Of a stretch of DNA of 35,374 nucleotides, positions 1 to 9,093 are shown piece by piece. Numbering within the stretch: position 1 is the first letter of the stretch; the number at the start of each line of letters is the position of its first letter. The DNA comes from Leptospirales bacterium. Its GTDB lineage: Bacteria; Spirochaetota; Leptospiria; Leptospirales; Leptonemataceae. The stretch covers positions 1 to 35,374 of the forward strand of contig JAEUSB010000034.1 of assembly GCA_016788865.1 (NCBI GenBank), read 5' to 3'. Under the pieces are notes generated by a model, which was given only the letters and a program-made list of their open reading frames with translations, searched no databases and had not been told where the DNA came from. The position numbers and the translations under genes are program-made.

Positions 1-718
1 GCTGGAGAGATGTAAACAACCGCGCTGCCTCGCGGTCGGAATCGGCGGCAATCACGTTGGCGCAGAGCATAACATACGGCCTTTCAAGCGTGCGTGAGGG
101 TTTGAATCGCTCGCGGTAGATCGCAATGGCCTGCATCATTAATTCTGGTGCAAAGTGAGAGGCAAATGCAAAAGGGAGTCCGAGCATAGCCGCAACCTGC
201 GCGCTGTAAAGACTCGATCCAAGCAACCAGATTGGAACCCGCAATCCAGCTCCGGGGATGGCACGAATCTTCTGACCCGGTTGAACTGGTTCAAAATAGA
301 ACTGAAGCTCCTGCACGTCTGTGGGAAATTGATCTGCATTGGTTGCCAGGTCACGCCTGAGCGCTCGTGCGGTAAACATATCTGTTCCCGGAGCTCTACC
401 CAGCCCGAGGTCAATGCGATCCGGGTACAGGGAAGCAAGGGTTCCAAATTGCTCCGCAATAACCAGTGGAGAATGATTGGGAAGCATCACTCCTCCGGAG
501 CCCACACGAATCCGTTCCGTGCCAGCCGCCACATGCGCAATGACGACTGACGTTGCAGCACTTGCAATCCCCGGATTGTTATGATGTTCTGCCAGCCAGA
601 AGCGCTTGTATCCAAGTGCTTCCGCCCGTCTGGCCATCGCCAGGCTGTTACGGAATGCATCCGCTGCAGTTGAGCCTTCCGCAACGGGCGCAAGGTCCAG
701 GATAGAAAAAGGAACCAT
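1..718 (-). CDS. LLM-class flavin-dependent oxidoreductase, 3' end cut by window edge
   Basis: Reading the minus strand from ATG at 718 gives 239 codons open to the window edge, so the C-terminus is missing. The protein starts [17 protein letters not shown] and continues with [33 protein letters not shown] and [14 protein letters not shown]. These are the usual N-terminal beta-barrel motifs of the bacterial luciferase superfamily, closest to the MsnO8-type subgroup. Such enzymes use reduced FMN and O2 to oxidise organic substrates in the cytoplasm; the substrate here cannot be told. An in-frame TAA lies two codons upstream, so this ATG is the first possible one, although no good Shine-Dalgarno is visible. 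The gene is transcribed away from the alkyl-DHAP synthase gene across a 310-base gap. The family call is firm, the function is generic. Confidence 0.9.
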   Translation of the reverse strand, partial: MVPFSILDLAPVAEGSTAADAFRNSLAMARRAEALGYKRFWLAEHHNNPGIASAATSVVIAHVAAGTERIRVGSGGVMLPNHSPLVIAEQFGTLASLYPDRIDLGLGRAPGTDMFTARALRRDLATNADQFPTDVQELQFYFEPVQPGQKIRAIPGAGLRVPIWLLGSSLYSAQVAAMLGLPFAFASHFAPELMMQAIAIYRERFKPSRTLERPYVMLCANVIAADSDREAARLFTSLQ

Positions 719-860
719 ACGTTAGTAACGCTCGCGAACCCGACGGTGGCAAGCGCGGAATTGGCTGAATTCCATCGCCAGGTGCCACCTTTTTTTCCGG
801 GATCTGACTGGGTACTGAAGCTCCAAATCGCGGAGGGGACAACCCGGGACCAGCGCCAGA

Positions 861-880
861 ATTGAGATCTCGTTCTCAAT
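861..880. promoter_or_regulatory. Perfect 7-bp inverted repeat, possible operator
   Basis: ATTGAGA and TCTCAAT form a perfect inverted repeat around a 6-base spacer in the divergent intergenic region. The symmetry and position suit a dimeric repressor. The half-site TGAGA..TCTCA resembles some proteobacterial Fur boxes, but the spacing differs by one base, so I do not assign a regulator. Confidence 0.35.
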
Positions 881-961
881 GCCGACTAACGTTTAGAATT
901 GATCCCTCGCGGAGAGTTTCTTCCGAAGCTCTTTACGCAATGTTATTTAATACCACGGCGC

Positions 962-1019
962 CAGACCCAAGTGCAAAAACCGATTGCCCGGGGGGCCTTT
1001 TTCGCGACCCTTGGGTCTG
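962..1019 (+). promoter_or_regulatory. Leader stem-loop abutting the Shine-Dalgarno of the AGPS gene
   Basis: CAGACCCAAG (962-971) is the exact reverse complement of CTTGGGTCTG (1010-1019). The 38-base loop contains facing AAAAA and TTTTT runs that could add an inner helix. The right arm touches the Shine-Dalgarno GAGGAAAG (1019-1026) of the gene starting at 1029. If the leader is transcribed, the structure could influence translation start. It lacks a U-tract after the stem, so it is not a typical terminator. Confidence 0.4.
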
Positions 1020-1028
1020 AGGAAAGAA

Positions 1029-3095
1029 ATGGGCATCAAGCAGGGTTGGAAGGCAAAGGCCGCGGCAAATGTGCTGCGCGGAATCAAGAAAGCGGTGAGC
1101 AATGCTGGCCCGTTGACGCGAAACCTGCGAGCCATGCGTGAAGCGCGCGCAGTTCCCTCACCCGCAAAACCCACTCCCATAGCATCGCGGGGCGGTCGCT
1201 ACACTCCCGAACAGATTTCAATTGAGCCACTCGAAAATGAAAGCCTGGACGTCTGGGGTTTTAAAGACACCAGCTTTATCATCAATGAACGGGGACACGT
1301 CGAACTCTCCGGAACGCGCTATGAGCTCAGCGGCCAGGATCTGCCAAGACTCTTACCATGGATCAATCGGACCCTTGGCCATACAATTGATGGAAAGGAT
1401 ATCAAAGCCTCGCATTATCCCACTTTCATAGCAGAACCGCAGCTCAATGAACCGTTCATGCAAGATATTCGATCCGTATTGAATGCGGATCAAATTGTAC
1501 TCGATGGCCCTATTCGCTTACGCCACGGCCATGGTCATACGCAGGAAGAGATGTACCTCATCAAATACGGCAGGATGACGCGAATCCCGGATGCTGTCGT
1601 ATTTCCCACCGAGGAAGCGCACGTAACAAAGATTGTTGAAGCGGCGCAGAAGCACAATGTGTGCATCATTCCATTTGGTGGCGGAACAAACGTTACCGAT
1701 GCACTGCGCTGTCCAGAAAACGAAACGCGCATGATCGTCTCGGTTGATATGCGCAAAATGAATCGCATTCTCTGGATCGATCCGGTGAATCGTATGGCCT
1801 GCATTGAAGCTGGTGCTGTGGGTCGTCACATCACCGAATCCCTCTCCAAACACGGATTCACGATGGGCCATGAACCGGATAGCATGGAATTCTCAACGCT
1901 TGGCGGCTGGATTGCAACTCATGCAAGCGGAATGAAGAAGAACAAGTACGGCAATATTGAAGGAATTGTGCTCGACGTTCGCGTTGTCACCGCTTCCGGA
2001 ATTCTCTCGCGCCCATCGGCGCTTCCGCGCGAGTCAATCGGAATTGATCCAAAGCTCTGGCTACTGGGCTCAGAAGGCACGCTTGGAATTGTCACATCTG
2101 CCATTGTAAAACTGTTTCCGCTTCCGCCGGAGCGTCACTATGGCTCCGTTGTATTCTCTGAATTTGAGAATGGAGTTGAGTTCATGTATGAGCTGGCCCA
2201 GCAAAGCGTGCGTCCTGCAAGCGTTCGCTTGATGGACAACGTACAATTCCAGCTCGGACAGGCATTGAAACCGGCTGCAGAAGAAACTCAGTGGGAAATC
2301 AGAAAAGCTAAACTACAGAAGTTCTTTGTAACAACTGTGAAGGGATTTGATCCTGATCGCATGGTCGCCTGTACACTGGTCTTCGAAGGGACTCAGGAAG
2401 AAGTCGCGGCTCAGGAACAAATGGTCTATGCAATTGCAAGGAAGCACGGTGGACTGAAGGGCGGATCCGAAAACGGACAGCGCGGCTATCAGCTAACCTT
2501 CGGCATTGCCTACATTCGCGACTTCATGATGAATCATCATTTGATCGCAGAGTCCTTTGAAACATCTGTACCCTGGTCAAACGTCGTTAAGCTTTGTTCC
2601 AACGTTAAGCGACGTATCAATGAAGAACACGCAAAGCGTAACCTGCCCGGTCGTCCGGTAGTGACCTGCCGCGTCACACAGATCTACGATACAGGCGCCT
2701 GCATCTACTTCTACTTTGCATTCTACGGAAAAGGCGTCGAGAATCCATCTGATGTCTTCAAGGACATCGAACATGCAGCGCGCGAAGAGATTCTTCGTTC
2801 CGGTGGATCATTGTCCCATCATCATGGAATCGGTAAACATCGGCGTGACTTCATCCCGGAAATCATGTCTGAAGCTATGGTCGATTGGAAACGCAGACAG
2901 AAAGCTGCCCTTGACCCAATGAATATTTTTGGAACCCGAAATGGTCTGCCCGACACCGGTATTGAGCCTCCGGATTTGCGTATTGCAGCGGCTCATTACC
3001 CACAGAATAACGCCAGCCCTTCTCCAAAGCCCGGTTTCTGGGCCAGGATTGTCGCTTTCTTCAAACGAATTTTCGCAAAACGAGGTCAGGCATGA
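1029..3095 (+). CDS. Alkyldihydroxyacetonephosphate synthase (AGPS-like), FAD-dependent
   Basis: The predicted 688-residue flavoenzyme swaps the acyl chain of acyl-DHAP for a fatty alcohol to make alkyl-DHAP, the committing step of ether-lipid synthesis. Evidence is strong colinearity, from memory, with animal AGPS. FAD-binding signatures are IPFGGGTNVTDAL (about 214-226) and HEPDSMEFSTLGGW (281-294) followed by SGMKKNKYGNIEG. The catalytic half has ASVRLMDN, ENGQRGYQLT, DTGACIYFYFAF with the candidate active-site Tyr near 560-562, and the triple histidine of SLSHHHGIGK (597-599). An open TTG at 984 would add 15 residues, but ATG 1029 has Shine-Dalgarno GAGGAAAG and is preferred. The first 60 residues and the tail (FFKRIFAKRG) are basic, which suggests membrane association. 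The stop overlaps the next start as ATGA, so the two genes are coupled. Other FAD_binding_4 oxidases are less likely given the C-terminal motifs. Confidence 0.88.
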   Translation: MGIKQGWKAKAAANVLRGIKKAVSNAGPLTRNLRAMREARAVPSPAKPTPIASRGGRYTPEQISIEPLENESLDVWGFKDTSFIINERGHVELSGTRYELSGQDLPRLLPWINRTLGHTIDGKDIKASHYPTFIAEPQLNEPFMQDIRSVLNADQIVLDGPIRLRHGHGHTQEEMYLIKYGRMTRIPDAVVFPTEEAHVTKIVEAAQKHNVCIIPFGGGTNVTDALRCPENETRMIVSVDMRKMNRILWIDPVNRMACIEAGAVGRHITESLSKHGFTMGHEPDSMEFSTLGGWIATHASGMKKNKYGNIEGIVLDVRVVTASGILSRPSALPRESIGIDPKLWLLGSEGTLGIVTSAIVKLFPLPPERHYGSVVFSEFENGVEFMYELAQQSVRPASVRLMDNVQFQLGQALKPAAEETQWEIRKAKLQKFFVTTVKGFDPDRMVACTLVFEGTQEEVAAQEQMVYAIARKHGGLKGGSENGQRGYQLTFGIAYIRDFMMNHHLIAESFETSVPWSNVVKLCSNVKRRINEEHAKRNLPGRPVVTCRVTQIYDTGACIYFYFAFYGKGVENPSDVFKDIEHAAREEILRSGGSLSHHHGIGKHRRDFIPEIMSEAMVDWKRRQKAALDPMNIFGTRNGLPDTGIEPPDLRIAAAHYPQNNASPSPKPGFWARIVAFFKRIFAKRGQA

Positions 3096-3886
3096 GATTC
3101 TTCTATAAAGACAAAGCGTTCGTAGTCACTGGCGCGAGCTCTGGCATTGGGCGCGAACTTGCAAGCTTGCTTGTTTCCATGGGCGCAAAGGTCATTGCCG
3201 TTGCCCGTTCCAGAGACAAGCTTGAATCGCTCAAAGAAGAAGTGGATTCTTCGAACCTGCTGATAATGACCGGTGACGTTACAGTTGAGGCAGACTGCAA
3301 GAAAGCAATGGATCTGTGTCTCCCAAACTTTGGAAAGCTCGATGGACTCATCCACAATGCAGGGATTAGCATGCGCGCCACTGCAGAAGAAGCAGACATG
3401 AAGGTGTACGAATCATTGATGGCCACGAATTTCTACTCTATGGTCTATCTCTACAAGAACGGAATTCATTTACTCCGCCAGTCGCAGGGACACCTCGTTG
3501 GCGTTTCAAGCATGATGGGTCTATTCTCCACGCACCTGCGTTCCGCCTACTGCGCAAGCAAGCATGCTCTACAGGGCTATCTCGACAGCATCCGGCTCGA
3601 AAACATGGAAGCGGGCGTTCACGTAATGACTGTGGTTCCCGGGTTTGTTAAGACAAACATTACCAAAAACGCACTTACTGCCAATGGAAGCATCCGCGGT
3701 GAAGACAGCACAAACACCGAAGCAGGCCTTGAGCCGGAAGAAGTTGCCATGAGCATTCTCGAAGGAATCATGAAGCGCAAACGGGATGTATTCCCATCGA
3801 GGCCAAAGGAAAAAGTGGGCCTATTCCTGAGTAAATGGGCGCCTAACGTTCTGGACAAGATAATTTCAAGCTCTCACGTAACCTGA
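3092..3886 (+). CDS. Short-chain dehydrogenase/reductase, candidate alkyl-DHAP reductase
   Basis: This 264-residue classical SDR has the Rossmann cofactor motif TGASSGIG (13-20), the NAG motif (89-91), a catalytic Ser at 139/140 and YCASK with Tyr153 and Lys157. The Ser/Arg pattern after strand 2 (VARSRDK) suggests NADP(H). The sequence resembles the DHRS7 / 3-ketosphinganine-reductase type of SDR that acts on lipid ketones. It overlaps the alkyl-DHAP synthase gene by 4 bases. I infer that it reduces the ketone of alkyl-DHAP to alkyl-glycerol-3-phosphate, the next step of that pathway; the sequence alone does not prove the substrate. A membrane-facing C-terminal region (VGLFLSKWAPNVLDKI) is plausible. 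Confidence 0.85.
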   Translation: MRFFYKDKAFVVTGASSGIGRELASLLVSMGAKVIAVARSRDKLESLKEEVDSSNLLIMTGDVTVEADCKKAMDLCLPNFGKLDGLIHNAGISMRATAEEADMKVYESLMATNFYSMVYLYKNGIHLLRQSQGHLVGVSSMMGLFSTHLRSAYCASKHALQGYLDSIRLENMEAGVHVMTVVPGFVKTNITKNALTANGSIRGEDSTNTEAGLEPEEVAMSILEGIMKRKRDVFPSRPKEKVGLFLSKWAPNVLDKIISSSHVT

Positions 3887-3889
3887 TTG

Positions 3890-4729
3890 TCAGCGGCCGT
3901 ATTTCTTGATGAACTTGAAAATCTCTTCGTAGACCTTGATCCTGGTTGTCTCGTTCAGTATCTCATGATACAGACCAGGGAATGGTACCCAGAACTTTTT
4001 ATCTGACCCCAGATCTTCATAGAACCGACGCGAGGCGTCCACATTTACGATCCTGTCCCCCATCCCCTGCAAGACGATTGCGGGCAACCTGATCGACGGA
4101 GCGCGCGACAGGGCGCGGGAATGAGCCAGCGTAACTTCTGAAAACCAGCCGCTGGTTGCAGTTTTGAAAACCGTAGGATCGTTCGCGTAGAGTTGCGCGA
4201 TCTTCTTGTCATGTGTCAGCAGATTAGAATCGATTCCAGTAGGAATCGATAGCGTTGGAACCAGTCTGGACACAAAATTTCCCATGGTTTTTTTCCAGTT
4301 CGGGAAGTCGGGTGGCAATCCCAGGAAGGGAGCGCTGAATACGACGCACTTTAGTTTGATTGGGGACGGATTCTCTTGCAAGAATCGCGCGGCAATCAAG
4401 CCACCATGCGAATGGCTGCCGAGGGTTGTTGACAGCTTTGGGAAATTTTGTTTGGCCCAATGCAGAAATGTTGAGCAATCGAGCGAATACTCGGCGAAAT
4501 CATCCACATGACCGCGCCGCCCTTCCGAGTCCCCATGCCCGCGCACGTCAATAGCCGCAAAAGCGACGCGCTCTTCATTCAGCCATTTGGCGAAATGTGC
4601 GTAGCGACGGCGGTGCTCGGCAAAGCCATGAATCCACAACAATAGCTGTTTGGGCCGTTTGGGCTCCCAGACGGTGCCGGTGAGCTTCATACCATCCTGC
4701 GCCTTAATATGAAATGTGGTTTCCGCCAT
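3890..4729 (-). CDS. Alpha/beta hydrolase, monoacylglycerol-lipase-like
   Basis: This is a 279-residue serine hydrolase of the Hydrolase_4 / monoacylglycerol lipase group. It shows the oxyanion region LWIHGFAEHRRRY (31-43), RGHGDSEGRRGH (63-74), a nucleophile elbow SHSHGG with Ser107, the acid Asp225 in GMGDRIVN and His255 in PGLYHE. The elbow has Ser instead of the first Gly of GxSxG. Expected activity is hydrolysis of monoacylglycerols or lysolipids. It faces the short-chain dehydrogenase gene tail to tail with 3 bases between the stops, and diverges from the glycosyltransferase gene with only 26 bases between the starts, so its promoter must reach into that gene. Confidence 0.85.
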   Translation of the reverse strand: MAETTFHIKAQDGMKLTGTVWEPKRPKQLLLWIHGFAEHRRRYAHFAKWLNEERVAFAAIDVRGHGDSEGRRGHVDDFAEYSLDCSTFLHWAKQNFPKLSTTLGSHSHGGLIAARFLQENPSPIKLKCVVFSAPFLGLPPDFPNWKKTMGNFVSRLVPTLSIPTGIDSNLLTHDKKIAQLYANDPTVFKTATSGWFSEVTLAHSRALSRAPSIRLPAIVLQGMGDRIVNVDASRRFYEDLGSDKKFWVPFPGLYHEILNETTRIKVYEEIFKFIKKYGR

Positions 4730-4755
4730 ATGTCGGATTGAAATCGTTTCACCTC

Positions 4756-5883
4756 ATGACAAGCAAACTTCGAGTCGCCGTAGTTCATGATTGGCTGACG
4801 GGCATGCGCGGAGGGGAAGCCGTACTCGAAGGGATTCTGAAACTCTTTCCAGACGCTGATCTGTTTACTCTACTGCACAACAAGGGGAGCGTTAGCGCAT
4901 TCATAGAAAATCGCAATATCTACACTTCTTTCATCGATCGCTTGCCTCTAAAAAAGAATCGATACAGAAACTACCTTCCGCTCTTTCCGGCTGCCATTGA
5001 AACATTCGAATTCAAGGCTTACGATCTTGTTGTTTCAAGCTCGCATTGCGTTGCAAAGGGCGTGATTGTTCCTCCGGGAATTCCGCACCTATGCTTTGTC
5101 CATAGCCCCATGCGTTACGTTTGGGATATGACGGGAGACTATTTTCCTTACACCAATGCGGATGGAACTTCCGGAGGATTCTTCAGTCGGTGGATCTTCC
5201 CGTTCTTCGCCAATTACCTGCGTATCTGGGATTCTGCAAGCGCACCGAGAGTGGATCGCTACGTTTGCAACAGTAAGTTTGTCGCAGAGCGATTGCGCCG
5301 GTTCTATGGAATGAATGCTGGTGTTGTAAATCCTCCATGCCTTGAAATTGCACCACCCATAAAATCAGGCCCGCGCGAAGAATTTTTCCTGGTTGTCAGT
5401 GCACTTGTTCCCTACAAGCGAATCGACCTGGCAGTCGAGACATTCAATCACCTTGGAAGCAACTTCAAACTGAAGATCGTTGGAAAGGGGCCGGAATTGA
5501 AACGATTGAAGTCAATGGCTGCCGATAACATTGAGTTCTTGGGATCCGTTTCGCGGGAAGAAATCACGCAGTTGTACGCCACCGCGCGTGGGCTGGTTTT
5601 TCCCGGAATCGAGGATTTCGGGATTGTGCCAGTGGAAGCGCAGACCCATGGATGTCCCGTGATCGCATTCGCCAGAGGTGGGGCTCTTGAAACCGTAACA
5701 ACGAAGACAGGGGTATTTTTCCACGAACAGAGCGTCCAATCGCTGGCACAGGCCGTTCAGAGTTGCAGCAGGATAAAATTCAAGGCCGTGGACTTCCAAA
5801 AAAACGTCTCCAGATTCAGCCAGGGCAATTTCCTTACGAAAATGAGTCAGGAGATCGATCGGCTGCGGCGTAACAAGAAATGA
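4756..5883 (+). CDS. Family 4 glycosyltransferase
   Basis: The 375-residue GT-B enzyme has the N-terminal acceptor domain motif RVAVVHDWLTGMRGGE (6-21), then SALVPYKRIDLAVE (215-228), the nucleotide-sugar loop VGKGPELKRL (242-251) and the EX7E motif with Glu286 and Glu294 in GIEDFGIVPVEA. It is related to mannosyltransferases of the WbaZ type that build surface polysaccharide on the inner face of the inner membrane; donor and acceptor are unknown. An ATG at 4714 would add 14 residues but overlaps the divergent lipase gene, so ATG 4756 is preferred; no clear Shine-Dalgarno is visible. The stop overlaps the next start as ATGA, making it the first gene of a three-gene operon. Confidence 0.88.
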   Translation: MTSKLRVAVVHDWLTGMRGGEAVLEGILKLFPDADLFTLLHNKGSVSAFIENRNIYTSFIDRLPLKKNRYRNYLPLFPAAIETFEFKAYDLVVSSSHCVAKGVIVPPGIPHLCFVHSPMRYVWDMTGDYFPYTNADGTSGGFFSRWIFPFFANYLRIWDSASAPRVDRYVCNSKFVAERLRRFYGMNAGVVNPPCLEIAPPIKSGPREEFFLVVSALVPYKRIDLAVETFNHLGSNFKLKIVGKGPELKRLKSMAADNIEFLGSVSREEITQLYATARGLVFPGIEDFGIVPVEAQTHGCPVIAFARGGALETVTTKTGVFFHEQSVQSLAQAVQSCSRIKFKAVDFQKNVSRFSQGNFLTKMSQEIDRLRRNKK

Positions 5884-6944
5884 AGATTATTTATGTAACA
5901 GACATTCACGACGCACTCAAGGAGCTGCGCGTCCTTCTTTCCACTACAGAAGCGGATCTCTATCTTCTCTCCGGGGACATTCTATACAAGGCCTTCTACG
6001 ACGAAACCAACACCTACGATTTTGTATGTCTTCAGGAAGACTTCTACGCTCTGCTAAAGTCTATTCCGGAAAAAATGTATCCTTATGATTTTGCCACCGA
6101 GATACTCCGCTTCCCGGATCGCTACACTGAGTTTGCTAAGACGCCCCGCGGTGAGCCAATTGATCTGGTAGCAAAGGCATCCGAATACCGCCGTCTCTTT
6201 CAAATAGCCGCCAAAACCATGAAGGAGAAGTACGATCTGATTGAAGGATTGATCCAGAAATACGGAAACGCCGAATGCTTGCTACTTCCCGGGAACTACG
6301 ACATTGACCTACGTTACACGGCGTTGAGTGGAAGGTCCATTCATCATGCCCAGCGAGGCTTCCAGGGCCTGCGCATAGCCGGCTATGGTGGTGCTCCTGT
6401 TGCCACTTCCGGAATTCCAGAAAAACTTTCCGTGGTATTTCATGAGCGCATTGTCGACGGCGTCCTGTACTCCGATCCTGAAACGTATTTTGATGAGGTG
6501 AAGCCGGAAATCTGTGTAATTCACAACCCCGCTTACGGCTATTTTGACCGCATTCCAGCTATGGGTCATATGGGCTCGCAAGGAATTCGTAATCATCTCG
6601 ACTCACATTCGCCATTGCTCGTCGTCTCCGGGCACGTTCATGAAGACTATGGTATTGCGCGTAAGAACGGGACAATTCTGTTGAACCCTTCCAACTTTGG
6701 TGGCGTCGATTCATTGGAAGGTTTTCAAGCGGGCGGAACCTACGCGGAAGTCTACATTGACAACAAGACCATCAACCAGGTGCGTTTAATGCATTTGAAT
6801 GAACGCGAGAATCGCGCCCTGATCGATATCAAGATCGATGACGAGGGCCTGCACGAAACGATCCTCCCCGGCGCGCAGGACGGCTGCCCTCTGGACCTTT
6901 CAGTATTCATCCGTGATAGCAGCGGAAGGCCGGTGACGCGATGA
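5880..6944 (+). CDS. Calcineurin-like metallophosphoesterase
   Basis: The 354-residue protein carries the five blocks of the metallophosphatase family: DIH (Asp8, His10), GD with Asp33 in LLSGDIL, GN with Asn139 (LPGNYD, with Tyr in place of the usual His), His215 in VIHNP, and GHVH (His252, His254). It should bind two metal ions and cut a phosphomonoester or phosphodiester; the substrate is unknown. An extra helical region (about 40-130) sits between blocks 2 and 3, longer than in minimal family members. Starts and stops overlap by 4 bases with both neighbours, a glycosyltransferase and a nucleotidyltransferase, so the three proteins are made together. Confidence 0.85.
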   Translation: MKIIYVTDIHDALKELRVLLSTTEADLYLLSGDILYKAFYDETNTYDFVCLQEDFYALLKSIPEKMYPYDFATEILRFPDRYTEFAKTPRGEPIDLVAKASEYRRLFQIAAKTMKEKYDLIEGLIQKYGNAECLLLPGNYDIDLRYTALSGRSIHHAQRGFQGLRIAGYGGAPVATSGIPEKLSVVFHERIVDGVLYSDPETYFDEVKPEICVIHNPAYGYFDRIPAMGHMGSQGIRNHLDSHSPLLVVSGHVHEDYGIARKNGTILLNPSNFGGVDSLEGFQAGGTYAEVYIDNKTINQVRLMHLNERENRALIDIKIDDEGLHETILPGAQDGCPLDLSVFIRDSSGRPVTR

Positions 6945-7642
6945 TCCCACCGTTTGCCGATCACCCGCTTGTAAGCGAGTTCAATGACCTGAAGAAATAC
7001 TTTCGCCAGCACGAAACGGTAGCGTCGCGCAATCGAATTCACCAGTTCCGGACCTTTGCCCGCGTCATCGCAGAAGCCGGTCTCCCCGTCGGTTTTGACG
7101 TAATGGGCTCCGTAAATTTCGGCGTCGCAACAGAAACGTCAGATGTGGACCTGGTATTGTATATCATCTGTGAGGACGGATACGACGGCGAATGCCCCTC
7201 GCCTAAATGCAGAACGCAACAGCATGTAGAAAACCTGCTAATTCACACCTGGATTCGCGGTATGTCGGAGTCTCCATATCCCGTTCAAGTTGTAGATTGT
7301 ATCAATTTGAATTTGCTTGAGCGTGATCTCAAGCGTGGGGATCCGGAATCGCCGGTTTTACTGCGCTTTGCTTTTTATCGCAGCGTCTGTCGCGGCGTAA
7401 ATGCACGGTTGCTCAGGCCCTATCATTCAGCGCTGCTTGACAATCCCGACCTGGTGGAACGGATGAAGCCATATTTGTGGAGCCTGTTCGATGAACTCGT
7501 CAAAAGCTCCAAGCACAACTATTCCATTCAGAAATACCAGGAACGCCTAACACAGTTGGGGGTGCGGATTCCACCAAGCATGATGTCCACGATTCGCGTT
7601 CACCTCGACCAGAGTCGCAAACATCTGAGTGACGGGATCTAG
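6941..7642 (+). CDS. Pol-beta-fold nucleotidyltransferase
   Basis: The 233-residue protein has the nucleotidyltransferase signature: Gly56-Ser57 in [19 protein letters not shown], the metal-binding pair Asp68/Asp70, and a likely third carboxylate Asp119 in VVDCIN. A helical C-terminal part (about 130-233) follows. The family includes enzymes that nucleotidylate RNA, small molecules, antibiotics or proteins, and nothing here fixes the acceptor. It is coupled by ATGA overlap to the metallophosphoesterase upstream. Its TAG stop shares the palindrome CTAG (7639-7642) with the stop of hslU on the opposite strand. Confidence 0.8.
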   Translation: MIPPFADHPLVSEFNDLKKYFRQHETVASRNRIHQFRTFARVIAEAGLPVGFDVMGSVNFGVATETSDVDLVLYIICEDGYDGECPSPKCRTQQHVENLLIHTWIRGMSESPYPVQVVDCINLNLLERDLKRGDPESPVLLRFAFYRSVCRGVNARLLRPYHSALLDNPDLVERMKPYLWSLFDELVKSSKHNYSIQKYQERLTQLGVRIPPSMMSTIRVHLDQSRKHLSDGI

Positions 7643-9093
7643 AGAATATACCGAGAAAGATCCCGGTCTTCTGTGATTGGTCGCATTCTCTCCTGAACAA
7701 AGCTCCGATCAATTCGAATGCTGCGCTTGTCGGCCGGCAAATCAGGCGCGTTAAATGAAATCTCCTCAAGAAGCCGTTCCATGATGGTATGGAGACGGCG
7801 AGCCCCAATGTTTTCTGTTTCTTCATTGATACGATGCGCGAACAACGCCAGTTCATCAAGCCCATCCTCTGCGAACTCGATATGAACGCCTTCAGTACTC
7901 AGAAGTGAGACAGCCTGCTGTGTAAGAGAATTCCGCGGGCCAACCAGTATCTGTCTAAAATCTGATTCAGTCAATTTCTCCAACTCAACGCGAATCGGGA
8001 AACGGCCCTGGAGTTCCGGGATCAAATCCGATGGTTTGGATTGATGAAAAGCTCCAGCCGCTATAAACAGAACGTGATCTGTCTTCACGGGACCATGCCT
8101 TGTAGTGATAGTTGCACCTTCTACGATCGGTAACAGATCTCGTTGGACGCCTTCGCGCGAAACATCGGGACCCGCGCCTGAGTGCTTTCCACAAATTTTA
8201 TCCATCTCATCGATGAATACAATCCCTGTTTGTTCAGTCCGACGAATTGCTTCACTGATCACGCGATCCTGATCTACCAGCCTTTCGATTTCCTCATTGA
8301 GTAAGATCTTTCTGGCCTCGGAGATTGGAATTTTGCGCTTCTTGTTTTTCTTTGGCATCAGATCGCCAAGCATGTTCTGCATCTGCATGTCGATTTCTTC
8401 CATGTTATGGCCCGACAATACCTGGACCATTGGCGAAGGTGCAGCCTGCACATCAAGCTCCACTTCGCGATCTTCAAGCGAACCATCGATGAGCTTTTGC
8501 CGCATAGATTCACGCGCACGAGTCTTTCGCGCAGCTTCTTCCGGATCAACGGGTTGAGTCTTGGCCTTCTCCTCTTCAATGCCAGTTTGAACGCGACTGC
8601 CAAGCGATGACAGGTTTGCGACCAGATCCGAGAACCCACCGGAATTGGATTCCGACTTTGCGGTTCCAGAAGGCAGGAGTAGTTCCAGCAGGCGTTCTTG
8701 CGCTGCGGCCTGAGCTTCCGTTTCCACCTTTGCCCGAAACTCCTTCTTAACAAGCGCGATGGCAGTATTCAAAAGGTCACGGACCATTGACTCCACGTCG
8801 CGTCCAACATAACCAACTTCTGTGTATTTTGTGGCTTCCACTTTGATAAAGGGTGCATGCATGAGACGCGACATGCGCCTGGCGATTTCCGTTTTGCCGC
8901 AGCCGGTTGGTCCAATCATCAAGATGTTCTTGGGGACAATTTCTTCCTGCATGTCCTCAGGAAGCTTCCGACGGCGAATCCGGTTCCGAATGGCCACAGC
9001 CACGGCCTTCTTGGCCTGGGTCTGCCCTACAATGTATCGATCCAGCTCGGCAACAATTTGCGAAGGAGTTAGTTTATCAAGATCGCCTGTCAT
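7639..9093 (-). CDS. hslU: HslU, ATPase subunit of the HslUV protease
   Basis: The 484-residue AAA+ unfoldase feeds proteins to the HslV peptidase in the cytoplasm. It has the N-terminal [15 protein letters not shown] block, Walker A GPTGCGKT (61-68), Walker B in [10 protein letters not shown], the substrate-pore-type GYVGRDVES segment, the intermediate I-domain (about 110-260) and the sensor-2 region [17 protein letters not shown]. The C-terminus ends in RYIL, the short tail that docks into HslV. Length is slightly above the usual 440-470. Its ATG overlaps the hslV stop as ATGA, so the subunits are translationally coupled. Confidence 0.97.
   Translation of the reverse strand: MTGDLDKLTPSQIVAELDRYIVGQTQAKKAVAVAIRNRIRRRKLPEDMQEEIVPKNILMIGPTGCGKTEIARRMSRLMHAPFIKVEATKYTEVGYVGRDVESMVRDLLNTAIALVKKEFRAKVETEAQAAAQERLLELLLPSGTAKSESNSGGFSDLVANLSSLGSRVQTGIEEEKAKTQPVDPEEAARKTRARESMRQKLIDGSLEDREVELDVQAAPSPMVQVLSGHNMEEIDMQMQNMLGDLMPKKNKKRKIPISEARKILLNEEIERLVDQDRVISEAIRRTEQTGIVFIDEMDKICGKHSGAGPDVSREGVQRDLLPIVEGATITTRHGPVKTDHVLFIAAGAFHQSKPSDLIPELQGRFPIRVELEKLTESDFRQILVGPRNSLTQQAVSLLSTEGVHIEFAEDGLDELALFAHRINEETENIGARRLHTIMERLLEEISFNAPDLPADKRSIRIDRSFVQERMRPITEDRDLSRYIL

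Larger units (their letters stand above)
719..1028. other. Intergenic region between divergent genes
   Basis: This 310-base stretch separates the divergent monooxygenase and alkyl-DHAP synthase genes. I find no convincing coding region; the short open frames here have no family signature and no ribosome binding site. It holds the inverted repeat at 861-880, an AT-rich patch near 940-952 that could be a -10 region for the rightward gene, and a leader stem-loop at 962-1019 next to the Shine-Dalgarno of the synthase gene. Confidence 0.6.

Noticed and set aside
155..879. Several open frames of 64-131 residues on both strands in the first 0.9 kb
   Set aside because: They are out-of-frame shadows of the monooxygenase gene read from 718 leftwards, or low-quality frames in the intergenic region; none has a family signature.
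984..1028. TTG start giving 15 extra residues for the alkyl-DHAP synthase
   Set aside because: ATG at 1029 has a good Shine-Dalgarno five bases upstream; the TTG lies within the loop of the leader inverted repeat.
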